Below, piece by piece: positions 30,005 to 38,801 of a stretch of 49,216 nt of DNA. The position numbers and the translations under genes were made by a program. Numbering within the stretch: the first letter of the stretch is position 1; every line of letters begins with the position of its first letter. Source of the stretch: Clostridia bacterium (GTDB lineage Bacteria; Bacillota; Clostridia; Christensenellales; Pumilibacteraceae); the NCBI GenBank assembly GCA_900767465.1, contig CAAGAW010000023.1, positions 1-49,216 of the forward strand. Direction: 5' to 3'. The notes below the pieces were generated by a model. That model saw only the letters and a list, made by a program, of their open reading frames with translations, did not search any database and was not told the origin of the DNA.

Positions 30005-30541
30005 ATGTCGAAGTATTCGGGAACTCAAACGGAAAAGAATCTGCTTGCGGCGTTTGCGGGCGAGTCGCAGGCACGCAATAAATATACGTATTTTGCGTCG
30101 ACGGCGAAAAAGGAGGGATACGAACAGATTTCGGCTCTCTTCCTCAAAACCGCCGACAACGAGAAGGAACACGCGAAAATGTGGTTCAAGGAACTCGAAG
30201 GACTCGGCGACACCGCCGCAAACCTCGCCGCCGCGGCAGACGGCGAAAACTACGAATGGACGGATATGTACGAGGGGTTTGCGAAAACCGCCGAAGAGGA
30301 GGGTTTTGCCGACCTCGCCGCCAAGTTCAGGCTGGTTGCCGCGATCGAGAAACACCACGAGGATCGCTACCGCGCGCTTCTTGAAAACGTCGAAACCGCT
30401 TCGGTTTTCGCCAAATCGGAAGTTCGGATATGGGAATGCCGTAATTGCGGACATATCGTCGTCGGTAAATCCGCGCCGGAAGTCTGCCCGACCTGCGCCC
30501 ACCCGCAAAGTTATTTCGAGGTTCACGCCGAAAATTATTGA
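30005..30541 (+). CDS. rbr: Rubrerythrin
   Basis: This is a classic rubrerythrin for NAD(P)H-dependent hydrogen peroxide reduction. The 178-residue product has an N-terminal diiron domain (AFAGESQARNKYTYFAS, DNEKEHAKMWF, EEEGFADLAAKFR, EKHHEDRY) and a C-terminal rubredoxin domain (WECRNCGHIVVGKSAPEVCP, then TCAHP; Cys-x2-Cys twice). GAAAGGAG precedes the ATG. It is the third gene of the perR cluster and is followed by a terminator. Confidence 0.94.
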   Translation: MSKYSGTQTEKNLLAAFAGESQARNKYTYFASTAKKEGYEQISALFLKTADNEKEHAKMWFKELEGLGDTAANLAAAADGENYEWTDMYEGFAKTAEEEGFADLAAKFRLVAAIEKHHEDRYRALLENVETASVFAKSEVRIWECRNCGHIVVGKSAPEVCPTCAHPQSYFEVHAENY

Positions 30542-30564
30542 TAACGTAAACGGCAATAAAAGAA

Positions 30565-30602
30565 AATCCCGTTCCGGTATTTCACGGAGCGGGATTCGTT
30601 TA
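30565..30602 (+). terminator. Terminator of the perR-rubrerythrin cluster
   Basis: AATCCCGTTCC pairs with GGAGCGGGATT around an 8-base loop, followed by CGTTT. A direct repeat of about 19 bases (AAGTTGCG.TA.GGTTTATT, 30602-30640) follows immediately. Confidence 0.75.
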
Positions 30603-30634
30603 AGTTGCGCTAGGTTTATTAAGTTGCGTAAGGT

Positions 30635-31126
30635 TTATTTTTTAAGAAGAGCCATAACGCCGTCCACGATAAGGATGATACCGACTACGATCATCAGCCA
30701 ATCCATCATCGCCCATTTCGAAACGATAAGGAGCACGCCGAATACGATCGTGAGAACCGCGAACAGAATAGAAAGCAGGTTTTTGGATTTAAGCGCGGGA
30801 ATAAGATCGAGCACACCTTTGATTACGGCAAGCACGCCGAGAACGAGCAGGATAATATCGACGAACGTCCAGCCGCCGACGATGATCAGTGCGCCCACGC
30901 CGATATAAATCAAGCCTTTTACAAGGTCTTTCCTTATAACGTAGTAAACGCCTACGGCGATCAGAATGATGCCGACCGCGGTCATCAACCAGCCGAGTGC
31001 GGCCGTTCTGAAAATCACGAACAACGCGCCGATTACGATATAGGCGATCGCGGTGAGAAGCGAAGTCGAAATCGTTTTCGTACTTTTCGTGCTTTTTTTG
31101 GAAGAACTTTTTTTCGAGTTTGCCAT
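30635..31126 (-). CDS. DUF308/HdeD-like membrane protein
   Basis: The 163-residue product has a Lys/Ser-rich cytoplasmic N-terminus (about 1-20, SKKSSSKKSTKSTK). About six membrane segments follow, carrying the repeated W-LM..VGIILI-VGV pattern twice (GWLMTAVGIILIAVGV and DWLMIVVGIILIVDGV), an internal duplication typical of the DUF308/HdeD group. The function in Firmicutes is unknown; HdeD in enterobacteria is linked to acid stress. GGAGG precedes the ATG. It is divergent from another DUF308 protein at 31519. Confidence 0.82.
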   Translation of the reverse strand: MANSKKSSSKKSTKSTKTISTSLLTAIAYIVIGALFVIFRTAALGWLMTAVGIILIAVGVYYVIRKDLVKGLIYIGVGALIIVGGWTFVDIILLVLGVLAVIKGVLDLIPALKSKNLLSILFAVLTIVFGVLLIVSKWAMMDWLMIVVGIILIVDGVMALLKK

Positions 31127-31168
31127 TTTAATTACCTCCGCAGGGACGACGCCCCGAATTTCACCGTA

Positions 31169-31197
31169 ATTATAACACGCGGAAAAACGATTGTCAA
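31169..31197 (-). promoter_or_regulatory. Promoter of the minus-strand DUF308 gene
   Basis: On the minus strand TTGACA (31192-31197), a 17-base spacer and TATAAT (31169-31174) are a perfect consensus. Confidence 0.87.
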
Positions 31198-31448
31198 CTT
31201 AATTATCGTGTGTCGAGCGCGACTTGCCGACTAATTTTTCGGGGATTCGGTCCGAGTCCGTCGAATCGTGCCTTTTGCGATTGCTTTTATATACGTATAT
31301 GCGCCGATTTAACCGGATGTCCGTCCGATTGCACATAATTCCCGCAAATAATTTCGATAAAATCGGTAAGAATCGTATCAGAATCGTGAAATTTACGAGA
31401 AAATAGACACTGTTTAAAATTCTGTCTATAAAGTTTATGCGTTCGCGC
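31198..31448. other. Intergenic region between two divergent DUF308 genes
   Basis: About 250 bases between the two divergent promoters hold no supported gene, known RNA or repeat family. The sequence is AT-leaning with short palindromes (TATACGTATA, near 31292). Confidence 0.45.
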
Positions 31449-31477
31449 TTGACTTTTTCGGTTTGCGGCAATATAAT
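31449..31477 (+). promoter_or_regulatory. Promoter of the plus-strand DUF308 gene
   Basis: TTGACT (31449-31454), a 17-base spacer and TATAAT (31472-31477). Confidence 0.85.
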
Positions 31478-31518
31478 AAGGGCAGAAATTCGCCGGAAAG
31501 GGCGGAGGAGGTAAAACT

Positions 31519-32109
31519 ATGGAAGAATTAAAGAAAGAAGCAAAAAGAATTAAATGGGACAGCATTATTATCGCCGTGCTTACGATTATAGTAGGTATCG
31601 TTTGCGTCGCGCTGCCCGAAAGTTCGGGTGACGTTCTGACGACGATTTTCGGTATCGCGCTGATCGCGATCGGCGTAACCGAGTTCGCGCGGTTCTTCGC
31701 GTTCGGCGGGTTGATTTTCGGCGGATATTTCTTTATGGCTGCGCTTACGGCGACCGTTTCGGGTATTTTCTGCCTTGCATGCCCCGGGATCGTTCAGGGA
31801 ATCATAACCGTACTGTTCGGCGTTTACATCGTCGTTGATTCGGCTTCCGCGCTCAGCGAGAGCCTCGAATGTGCGCGCGTTCACCAGAAAGGCTGGGTAT
31901 GTATGTTTATTCTGTCGCTTATCACCGCGATTATGGGCGTTTTCGTAATGTTCTTCTCGACGTTCGATTTCGTTATGGTTTTCGCGGGAGTGTCGCTCAT
32001 CGTCGAGGGCGTGCGCCGTCTCGTAATCACGCTTACGTTCTCGTCTCGTATCCGCGAGGCAAAACGTCAGGTCCGCAAACTCGCCGAGGACGAGTACGAA
32101 GTCAAGTAA
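31519..32109 (+). CDS. DUF308/HdeD-like membrane protein
   Basis: The 196-residue product has about six membrane segments in two related halves (ILTIIVGIVCVALPES... and ITAIMGVFVMFFSTFDF). It ends in a charged cytoplasmic C-terminus (about 172-196, RIREAKRQVRKLAEDEYEVK). The pattern matches DUF308/HdeD-type proteins. GGAGGAGG precedes the ATG with good spacing, and it has its own promoter and terminator. Together with the gene at 30635 it forms a divergent pair of related membrane proteins; their role is unknown. Confidence 0.82.
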   Translation: MEELKKEAKRIKWDSIIIAVLTIIVGIVCVALPESSGDVLTTIFGIALIAIGVTEFARFFAFGGLIFGGYFFMAALTATVSGIFCLACPGIVQGIITVLFGVYIVVDSASALSESLECARVHQKGWVCMFILSLITAIMGVFVMFFSTFDFVMVFAGVSLIVEGVRRLVITLTFSSRIREAKRQVRKLAEDEYEVK

Positions 32110-32133
32110 ACGTTAAAGTAAATAAAATCGGAA

Positions 32134-32169
32134 GCGGCGGCTCGTTTGTTTGCGGGTCGCCGTTTTTTT
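32134..32169 (+). terminator. Terminator after the plus-strand DUF308 gene
   Basis: CGGCGGCTCG pairs with CGGGTCGCCG around TTTGTTTG and is followed by seven T. Confidence 0.8.
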
Positions 32170-32170
32170 G

Positions 32171-32199
32171 TTGAAAAAACTCGCAAAACGTGGTATAAT
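32171..32199 (+). promoter_or_regulatory. Promoter of the LysR gene
   Basis: TTGAAA (32171-32176), a 17-base spacer and TATAAT (32194-32199), directly behind the preceding terminator. Confidence 0.78.
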
Positions 32200-32229
32200 C
32201 GTTATAATCCTAACTTACGCGGAGGAAAT

Positions 32230-33156
32230 ATGAACCTCGTTTATCTTAAATACGCAGTCGAAATCGCGCGCGTCGGATCGATCAACAAAGCCGCCGAAAA
32301 ACTGTACGTCGCCCAGCCCAACCTCAGCCGCGCGATAAAGGAACTCGAAAAGGAACTCGGAATCACTATTTTCGACCGAAACTCGAAAGGTATGCTGCTC
32401 ACGCCCGACGGCGAAAGGCTTATTCAGTGCGGCAAGAAACTTTTGCGCCAGATCGACGAGGTTGAGGGAATGTTCCGCGAGGAGCAGACTAAAAAGACCA
32501 CGTTTTCCATTTCCGTGCCGCGCGCGGGGTATATTTCGTACGCAATGACCGAATTTTCGCGTCAACTTGCGGGGGAGCGGCAATGCGAGATTTTCTATAA
32601 AGAAACCAACGCCGCCCGCGCCGTAAACAATATTCTGCGCGCCGACTACAAACTCGGAATCGTGCGTTACGCGTCGCATTACGACCGGTACTTTAAGGAT
32701 ATGCTCGAACAGAAAAACCTCGCGTACGACCTCGTTACCGAGTTTAGTTACGTGCTTGCGATGAACAAAAATTGCCCGCTCGCCGAACTCGACAAGATAG
32801 GCTACGCCGACCTCGAAAACTATATCGAGATCGCTCACGCCGACCCGTACGTGCCGTCCGTTTCGCTTGCCGACGTGCGCAAGGAAGAACTGCCCGAAAA
32901 CATAAACCGACGTATTTTCGTGTTCGAGCGTGCTTCCCAGCTCGAAATTATGGCGGCTAATACCGAAACCTTCATGTGGGTATCGCCCACGCCTACCGAA
33001 ACGCTCGAAAGATTCAACCTCGTTCAGCGCGCTTGCCCCGACAACCGCAAACTCTATCGCGATCTGCTTATTTATCCCAAGGATTATCATCTTACCCGCC
33101 TTGACAAAATGTTCATCGAAGAACTTTATAAGGCGAAAAATCTCTATATGAAGTAA
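32230..33156 (+). CDS. LysR family transcriptional regulator
   Basis: The start at the ATG 32230 follows GGAGGAAAT; the longer frame upstream crosses the promoter. The 308-residue product has the LysR winged helix (residues 1-60: YLKYAVEIARVGSINKAAEK, then LYVAQPNLSRAIKELEKELG). A C-terminal periplasmic-binding-like effector domain (about 90-295) follows. The usual glycine-rich core is only partly conserved. No metabolic gene is beside it except, beyond a repeat block, yyaC and the CvpA-like gene, so its target is unknown. Confidence 0.9.
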   Translation: MNLVYLKYAVEIARVGSINKAAEKLYVAQPNLSRAIKELEKELGITIFDRNSKGMLLTPDGERLIQCGKKLLRQIDEVEGMFREEQTKKTTFSISVPRAGYISYAMTEFSRQLAGERQCEIFYKETNAARAVNNILRADYKLGIVRYASHYDRYFKDMLEQKNLAYDLVTEFSYVLAMNKNCPLAELDKIGYADLENYIEIAHADPYVPSVSLADVRKEELPENINRRIFVFERASQLEIMAANTETFMWVSPTPTETLERFNLVQRACPDNRKLYRDLLIYPKDYHLTRLDKMFIEELYKAKNLYMK

Positions 33157-33266
33157 AGTTTGGCGGTGCCGCTTCAAAGCCTTCCCGGGGGGGGAGGTGG
33201 CTCACCGCCGAGAGATCCCCCCGGAAGGGGGAACGTGAACAACCGTGCACGAACTTAATACCTTTC

Positions 33267-33326
33267 CCGTGGGGGATTTCTCCGCTGCGTTCGGACTATC
33301 GTCCTCACTCCGGTCGAAATGACATC
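33267..33326 (-). repeat. Family A mosaic repeat, copy 5
   Basis: This is the CCCGTGGGGGATTTCTCCGC...TCGAAATGACATC unit, nearly identical to 6348-6407. Confidence 0.8.
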
Positions 33327-33350
33327 GCAACCTAATCGCGGCGAAGCCGT

Positions 33351-33378
33351 CGGTAGGGCGGGACGCCCTCGTCCCGCC
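33351..33378 (-). repeat. 28-bp palindromic repeat D1
   Basis: Exact reverse complement of 12631-12658 (inside the RAYT gene) and 21971-21998. Confidence 0.85.
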
Positions 33379-33644
33379 GACAGGGAAACCCTGCGGGCAA
33401 GTCGGCTGCGTCCGTACTTACAAAATAATGTTTAAAAACAATTAACGCTTTAAAGCCTTCCCCTAAGGGGGAAGCCTTAATCGGATACGATTGTCATTTC
33501 GAGCGAAGTCGAGAGATCCCCCGCATTAGAAACGGCACGCCACGAATTCGCGCCAGCCTACTTACTCGCACGGGCTCCGTGCCCCGCGGCGGCTCACCGC
33601 CGCGGCAAATTTAATCTTATTTTAATGTCGGTCTAATTGATTGT

Positions 33645-34163
33645 TTAATATGACCGAGTATTATATTTACGGATACCGAGAGAGGGATTCAAACCGCAAC
33701 CCGAAAATGGCGCGAGGGCGTCCGCAACGAGACCTGCGGCTTTGAGCGCGAGGTCGTAAACCACGCCGAGCCGAACGCTCGAAAGGAGTCGGACGTCGGT
33801 TGCGACGGTAACGGTTATAGACACGTCGCCGACGGCGGGCAGGACTTTGCCCGAAGCGAGTCCGGGTCGGAGCGAACCTTCGCTCACCGTAATCTTGCCG
33901 ATTTCGGAGCCAACCGATCCGTCGATCGCGACGATTCTCGCGCCGCGGTGGCGAGAGGCTATAAACGCGGCGGCTTTGCCGAGATTAAGCGCGTTTACGG
34001 GCGTCGACAGCGAGCCGTACACGAAAGCGGGAACGTCGAATTTCTTTTTAAGAAGTTCGCCCGTGATCGGACCGAGCGCGTCGCCGAGAACCCGATCGGA
34101 GCCGATGCACAAAATGACGGGCGGCAACGTAAGACTTGAAATTTTGGAAAGCGGATCGGACAT
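33645..34163 (-). CDS. yyaC: Sporulation-associated protein YyaC (DUF1256)
   Basis: The 172-residue product matches the YyaC family, which is related to the germination protease fold. It has ILCIGSDRVLGDALGPITGE near the N-terminus (about 17-36), PVNALNLGK, IVAIDGSVGSEIGKI (about 77-91) and a Gly-Val rich core with PAVGDVSITVTV. YyaC is expressed during sporulation in Bacillus and its exact role is unclear. Its presence suggests a spore-forming ancestry. No strong ribosome binding site is seen before the ATG. It is divergent from the CvpA-like gene and faces a repeat block. Confidence 0.87.
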   Translation of the reverse strand: MSDPLSKISSLTLPPVILCIGSDRVLGDALGPITGELLKKKFDVPAFVYGSLSTPVNALNLGKAAAFIASRHRGARIVAIDGSVGSEIGKITVSEGSLRPGLASGKVLPAVGDVSITVTVATDVRLLSSVRLGVVYDLALKAAGLVADALAPFSGCGLNPSLGIRKYNTRSY

Positions 34164-34230
34164 AACGGTATCATTATTGCCGATACGGAAACAATTTACA
34201 CGTGACTTTCAGGTCAAGGAGAAGAAAAAT

Positions 34231-35046
34231 ATGACTAACTGGGTAGACATAGCGATCATAGCGATCATAGCGTTTTTTGCCCTTATCGGACTATGGAAAA
34301 GCGCAGGCAAAACGATTCTCAAACTCGTATGTTTCGTAGCCGCGCTCGCGATTACGTACTTCGGCGCGACGTACGTACTCAACTGGGCGTTCGGAATGGA
34401 ATGGGTGGGTAATATCCTCGTTTCGCCGCTTAAAGGTCTTTACTCGAACTGGCTCGGCGGTGCGACCGAATTTACCGGAGTCGTCGGATCGTTCGTAAAC
34501 CCGATCATCGCGAAAGTGGACGCATCCGCGTACAGCGGCACCGTTACCGATCTTGCCGCGGCGATCCTCGCATACAACACCGTAAAAATGATAGTTTATA
34601 TCCTCGTTTACGCCGTTGCGCGTTGCGTGGTGTCGATTATCGGCTGGATCGTTCGCAAAATCGCGTTCGGCGGCACGCCCAAAGCGCTCGGCAGAATCGT
34701 CGGATTCGTTTTCGGAGCGGCTCGCGGAGCGGCGTTCGTAGTCGTGCTGTTCATACTTTCCACCGCGCTTTACGCGATCGGACCGCTCAAAACGGTTTAC
34801 ACGACTAACGTCGACGACAGCATGATCGGCTCGAAAGTCGCGGGATTCGTAAACGAAAAATACGATCAGTTCCTGTACGGCGACAGTGAAATCGAACTTA
34901 TGCTTTCCCGCGTCGGTCTTGCGAAGAGCGGCGACGAGGGCACCGGCGGAACCGGAGGCGGTTCGGAGTCCGGAACGGGCAGCGAAGCCGGCGGATCGGG
35001 CGCGACGGGCGGATCGGGAACCGGTGAAACGACTCCCGCCGAATAA
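34231..35046 (+). CDS. CvpA-family membrane protein
   Basis: The ATG at 34231 has AAGGAG upstream. The 271-residue product has four or five membrane segments in its first 190 residues, with the CvpA-type pattern WVDIAIIAIIAFFALIGLWK at the N-terminus and LGRIVGFVFGAARGAAFVVV (about 149-168). Its C-terminus (about 225-271) is a low-complexity Gly/Ser/Thr/Glu tail. CvpA is linked to colicin V production and envelope homeostasis in enterobacteria; the role in Firmicutes is unknown. The low-complexity tail is an addition beyond the usual 160-180 residues of the family. Confidence 0.83.
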   Translation: MTNWVDIAIIAIIAFFALIGLWKSAGKTILKLVCFVAALAITYFGATYVLNWAFGMEWVGNILVSPLKGLYSNWLGGATEFTGVVGSFVNPIIAKVDASAYSGTVTDLAAAILAYNTVKMIVYILVYAVARCVVSIIGWIVRKIAFGGTPKALGRIVGFVFGAARGAAFVVVLFILSTALYAIGPLKTVYTTNVDDSMIGSKVAGFVNEKYDQFLYGDSEIELMLSRVGLAKSGDEGTGGTGGGSESGTGSEAGGSGATGGSGTGETTPAE

Positions 35047-35092
35047 TAGCCGCGTACTAAAAACGTGTATACGTATAATCGAATTTATGACA

Positions 35093-35129
35093 AAAGAACC
35101 TTCGGAAACGGCCGGGGGTTCTTTTTTTT
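35093..35129 (+). terminator. Terminator after the CvpA-like gene
   Basis: AAAGAACC pairs with GGGTTCTTT (inner CGG/CCG extension) and is followed by a run of eight T. Confidence 0.82.
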
Positions 35130-35914
35130 ACGCGGCGGTAAGCCGCCTCCGGGTACGGAGCCCGTGCGGGCAAGTGTTTGGGGTGGTCGGATTCGTTTGT
35201 TATTCCCTCTACTGCAGGGGATTTCTCGGCGGTGAGCCACCGCAAATAGGCTGGCGCGGGTACGTAGCGTGCCGTTTCTGCCGCGGGGCGCGATGAGCCG
35301 CCGCAAATAGGCTGGCGCGTATATGTAACGTACCGTTTCTATTGCGGGGGATTTCTCGACTTCGGCTACGCCTTCGCTCGAAATGACATTGGTGTCAGAT
35401 TGTTCGTTTTATAATGTCATTTCGACCGGAGCGAGGACGACAGTCCGAACGCAGCGGAGAAATCCCCCGCGGAAAAGGAATTTGTTTGTATGCGATTATT
35501 TTCGTTGCCAATGCAGGGGGTCTCGGCGGTGAGCCGTGCGGGCAAGTATTTGGGGTAGTTGCGTGCGATTGTTTTCGTTTTCCTTCCGGGCAAGTGGGCC
35601 GGCGCGGGTACGTGGGCGGCATTTCCTTTCCTTGGGGATTGCCGCGGCGCTACGCTCCTCGCAACGACAAGAGCGGTAAGAGCGTACGCTTTGGTTAAAG
35701 CGTTAATTCATATAAACCGCCGCATGCGTCTATATAGTCTGGCGTTGTTCTTTGTGTCGCTTCGTCATGCTTGCGCGCGTATAATAATTGTATATCGTTG
35801 CGGTAACGGTCGCGCTTAAAAATCACAATCGACCGATTTGCTTCCGGAACGGCACGTAAACCCGCCAAAATCCGATATATCAAAAATTATATACCGAGTA
35901 TACAAATTAAGTAA
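35130..35914. repeat. Intergenic repeat block 6
   Basis: No gene is supported. Contents are E units (near 35140-35175, 35228-35250, 35290-35315 and 35524-35545), a short A-like unit (minus, about 35343-35391: GGGGATTTCTCGACTTCGGC), family A (35414-35472) and a B-type unit (about 35626-35671). The last 200 bases are AT-rich and lead to the adhE promoter. GGCTGGCGCG...TACG.A.CGTGCCGTTTCT is directly repeated near 35249 and 35308. Confidence 0.75.
35414..35472 (+). repeat. Family A mosaic repeat, copy 6
   Basis: This is the ATGTCATTTCGACCGGAGCG...GCGGAGAAATCCCCCGCGG unit, in the same orientation as copies 3 and 4. Confidence 0.8.
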
Positions 35915-35943
35915 TTCACATTTGCAAAAAAAAGTGGTACAAT
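35915..35943 (+). promoter_or_regulatory. Probable promoter of adhE
   Basis: TTCACA (35915-35920), a 17-base spacer and TACAAT (35938-35943). The leader to the ATG at 36088 is about 140 bases, G/C-rich in its middle (GGAGGAGGGGAGGAAAACCCC). It matches no riboswitch I can name. Confidence 0.62.
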
Positions 35944-36087
35944 ATTGGCGTACTTCGGGAGGAGGGGAGGAAAACCCCGCTCGCGATGTCGCGCCGCAAA
36001 GGCGAAACGCGTATCCGTATAAATAAAAGCGCGCGCAATGCGGCAAAATAACACGGCAGAAAAATTTTTTACATAGAGGTAAAAATC

Positions 36088-38790
36088 ATGGCAGAGAAAA
36101 TTTACAACGTGACCGACAGTGTAGAGACGCTCGAATCCACGATCGCACGCGTTCGCGCGGCGGAGAAGAAATTCGCGACCTACACGCAAGAGCAGGTAGA
36201 CGCGATTTTCCTTGCGGCGGCAATCGCTGCGGACAAAGCGCGTATTCCGCTTGCAAAAATGGCAGTCGAAGAGACGGGCATGGGCATAGTCGAGGACAAG
36301 GTTATCAAAAATCACTACGCCGCCGAGTACATTTACAACAAGTACCGCGACACCAAGACTTGCGGCGTGCTTGAAGAGGACAAGGCGTTCGGAATCAAAA
36401 AGATCGCCGAGCCTATCGGAGTAATCGCGGCGGTTATCCCCACCACGAACCCGACCTCGACAGCGATTTTCAAAACGCTTATCGCGCTCAAAACCCGCAA
36501 CGGTATTATCATCAGCCCTCACCCCAGAGCCAAAAAGTCGACTATCGCCGCGGCTAAAATCGTTCTCGAAGCGGCAGTCGAAGCGGGCGCACCCGAGGAC
36601 ATCATCAGCTGGATCGACGTTCCCTCGCTCGATATGACCAACCTTTTGATGAAAGAGGCGGACATTATCCTCGCTACGGGCGGTCCCGGCATGGTAAAGG
36701 CTGCTTACTCGTCCGGAAAGCCGGCTCTCGGCGTAGGCGCGGGCAACACTCCCGCAATCATCGACGACACCGCCGATCTTACGCTTGCCGTCAACTCGAT
36801 CATTCATTCCAAAACGTTCGATAACGGTATGATCTGCGCTTCAGAGCAGTCGGTTATCGTACTCGATAAGGTTTACGACGCGGTAAAGGAAGAATTCGCG
36901 GCTCGCGGCTGCTACTTCCTCGACCCCGAAGAAACCGAGAAAGTCCGCAAAACCATCATCATCAACGGCGCGCTCAACGCCAAGATCGTCGGACAAAAGC
37001 CGGTTACGATCGCCGCTCTTGCCGGAGTAAAAGTTCCCGAAGGAACGAAGGTTCTTATCGGCGAAGTCGAGAGCGTTGAACTTAGCGAAGAGTTCGCTCA
37101 CGAAAAACTTTCGCCCGTGCTTGCCATGTACCGCGCGAAAGACATTCAGGACGCGTTCGGTAAGGCCGAACACCTTATCGCGGACGGCGGTTACGGTCAC
37201 ACCTCGTCCATTTACCTCAACGTCACCACCGAGCAGGCTAAACTCGACGAATTCGCCGAGCGTATGAAGACCTGCCGTATCCTTGTCAACACACCCTCTT
37301 CTCAGGGCGGTATCGGCGACCTGTATAACTTCAAACTTACTCCCTCGCTCACGCTCGGATGCGGAAGCTGGGGCGGAAACAGCGTTTCGGAAAACGTCGG
37401 AGTTAAACATCTTATCAATATCAAGACGGTCGCGGAGAGGAGAGAAAATATGCTTTGGTTCAGAGCACCCGAAAAGGTTTATATCAAAAAAGGCTGTCTG
37501 CCCGTCGCGCTCGACGAGCTAAAAACGGTAATGGGCAAAAAGAGATGCTTTATCGTTACCGACAGTTTCCTTTATCATAACGGCTACACTAAGCCCATCA
37601 CCGACAAACTCGACGAAATGGGTATCGAACACACCACGTTCTTCGACGTCGCGCCCGACCCGACCCTTGCATGCGCAAAGGAAGGAACCAAACAGATGGT
37701 TGCGTTCAAACCCGACTGCATCATCGCGCTCGGCGGCGGATCCGCTATGGACGCGGGCAAGATTATGTGGGTTATGTACGAGCATCCCGAAGTCGACTTC
37801 ATGGATATGGCTATGCGCTTTATGGATATCCGCAAGCGTATCTACACCTTCCCGAAAATGGGCGAGAGAGCGTACTTCATCGCTATCCCGACTTCCGCGG
37901 GTACCGGCTCCGAAGTTACCCCGTTCGCCGTCATCACCGACGAGCGCAGCGGCGTGAAATACCCCCTTGCCGATTACGAACTTCTTCCCAAGATGGCTAT
38001 CATCGACACCGATTTCCACATGAGCGCGCCTCGCGGTCTTACTGCGGCTTCCGGTATCGACGCGGTATCGCACAACCTCGAAGCGTACGCTTCCATGATG
38101 GCTACCGATTACACCGACGGTCTCGCGCTTAAATCTTTAAAGACGATTTTCGAGTATCTTCCCCGCGCTTATGACAACGGTCAGACCGACGTCGAAGCCC
38201 GCGAGAAGATGGCTAACGCCGCCACTATGGCAGGTATGGCTTTCGCTAACGCGTTCTTGGGCGTATGCCACTCCATGGCGCATAAACTCGGCGCGTTCCA
38301 CCATATCCCGCACGGTATCGCAAACGCTCTTATGCTCGACGAAGTCCTCAGATTCAACGCGGCGGAAGTTCCCGCAAAAATGGGCACCTTCCCGCAGTAC
38401 GACCACCCGCACACCCTCGCGCGTTACGCGGAAGTCGCGGACTACCTCGGAATCAAGGGCAACAACGATCGCGAAAAACTCGACAACTTTATTAAGGCTC
38501 TCGACGACCTCAAAGCACGCGTGGGTATCAAACCCACCATTCGCGACTACGTTCCTGACGAAGCCGACTTCCTTAACCGCCTCGACGCCATGGTAGAACA
38601 GGCATTCGACGATCAGTGCACCGGCGCAAACCCGCGCTACCCGCTGATGAGCGAAATCAAACAGATGTACCTCAACGCTTATTACGGCAGAAAATTCGAG
38701 GAAAAAGAAGTTCCCACCGCCGCCGACGTCGTTCGCGCCGACGACGAGCATAACTTCAAACGGACTTACAGAAAAACCAAAAAGGCGTAA
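36088..38790 (+). CDS. adhE: Bifunctional acetaldehyde-CoA/alcohol dehydrogenase AdhE
   Basis: AdhE reduces acetyl-CoA to acetaldehyde and then to ethanol, regenerating NAD+ in fermentation. At 900 residues it has both parts. An N-terminal aldehyde dehydrogenase (about 1-440) has catalytic Cys250 in NGMICASEQS and the IPTTNPTSTAIFKTLIALK segment. A linker around WFRAPEKVYIKKG is followed by a C-terminal iron-dependent alcohol dehydrogenase (about 450-870) with IALGGGSAMDAGKIMW, PTSAGTGSEVTPFAV and the iron-binding HSMAHKLGAFHHIPHGIANA. AGAGG precedes the ATG. The product fits together with PflB (acetyl-CoA source). An APH-type gene follows 11 bases later. Confidence 0.96.
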   Translation: MAEKIYNVTDSVETLESTIARVRAAEKKFATYTQEQVDAIFLAAAIAADKARIPLAKMAVEETGMGIVEDKVIKNHYAAEYIYNKYRDTKTCGVLEEDKAFGIKKIAEPIGVIAAVIPTTNPTSTAIFKTLIALKTRNGIIISPHPRAKKSTIAAAKIVLEAAVEAGAPEDIISWIDVPSLDMTNLLMKEADIILATGGPGMVKAAYSSGKPALGVGAGNTPAIIDDTADLTLAVNSIIHSKTFDNGMICASEQSVIVLDKVYDAVKEEFAARGCYFLDPEETEKVRKTIIINGALNAKIVGQKPVTIAALAGVKVPEGTKVLIGEVESVELSEEFAHEKLSPVLAMYRAKDIQDAFGKAEHLIADGGYGHTSSIYLNVTTEQAKLDEFAERMKTCRILVNTPSSQGGIGDLYNFKLTPSLTLGCGSWGGNSVSENVGVKHLINIKTVAERRENMLWFRAPEKVYIKKGCLPVALDELKTVMGKKRCFIVTDSFLYHNGYTKPITDKLDEMGIEHTTFFDVAPDPTLACAKEGTKQMVAFKPDCIIALGGGSAMDAGKIMWVMYEHPEVDFMDMAMRFMDIRKRIYTFPKMGERAYFIAIPTSAGTGSEVTPFAVITDERSGVKYPLADYELLPKMAIIDTDFHMSAPRGLTAASGIDAVSHNLEAYASMMATDYTDGLALKSLKTIFEYLPRAYDNGQTDVEAREKMANAATMAGMAFANAFLGVCHSMAHKLGAFHHIPHGIANALMLDEVLRFNAAEVPAKMGTFPQYDHPHTLARYAEVADYLGIKGNNDREKLDNFIKALDDLKARVGIKPTIRDYVPDEADFLNRLDAMVEQAFDDQCTGANPRYPLMSEIKQMYLNAYYGRKFEEKEVPTAADVVRADDEHNFKRTYRKTKKA

Positions 38791-38801
38791 GGAGAAGAGA
38801 T

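Larger units (their letters stand above)
33157..33644. repeat. Intergenic repeat block 5
   Basis: No gene is supported. Contents are a degenerate C/E unit (CCTTCCCGGGGGGGGAGG, near 33180), family A (33267-33326), palindrome D1 (33351-33378) and a C palindrome (GCCTTCCCCTAAGGGGGAAG, near 33455). A short A-like unit (TTGTCATTTCGAGCGAAGTCGAG, about 33489-33535) and an E unit (GGCGGCTCACCGCCGCGG, near 33586) follow. Confidence 0.75.

Noticed and set aside
31210..31290. Possible tRNA-like fold in the spacer between the DUF308 genes
   Set aside because: No acceptor stem pairing, no TTCGANNC arm in register and no CCA-compatible end.
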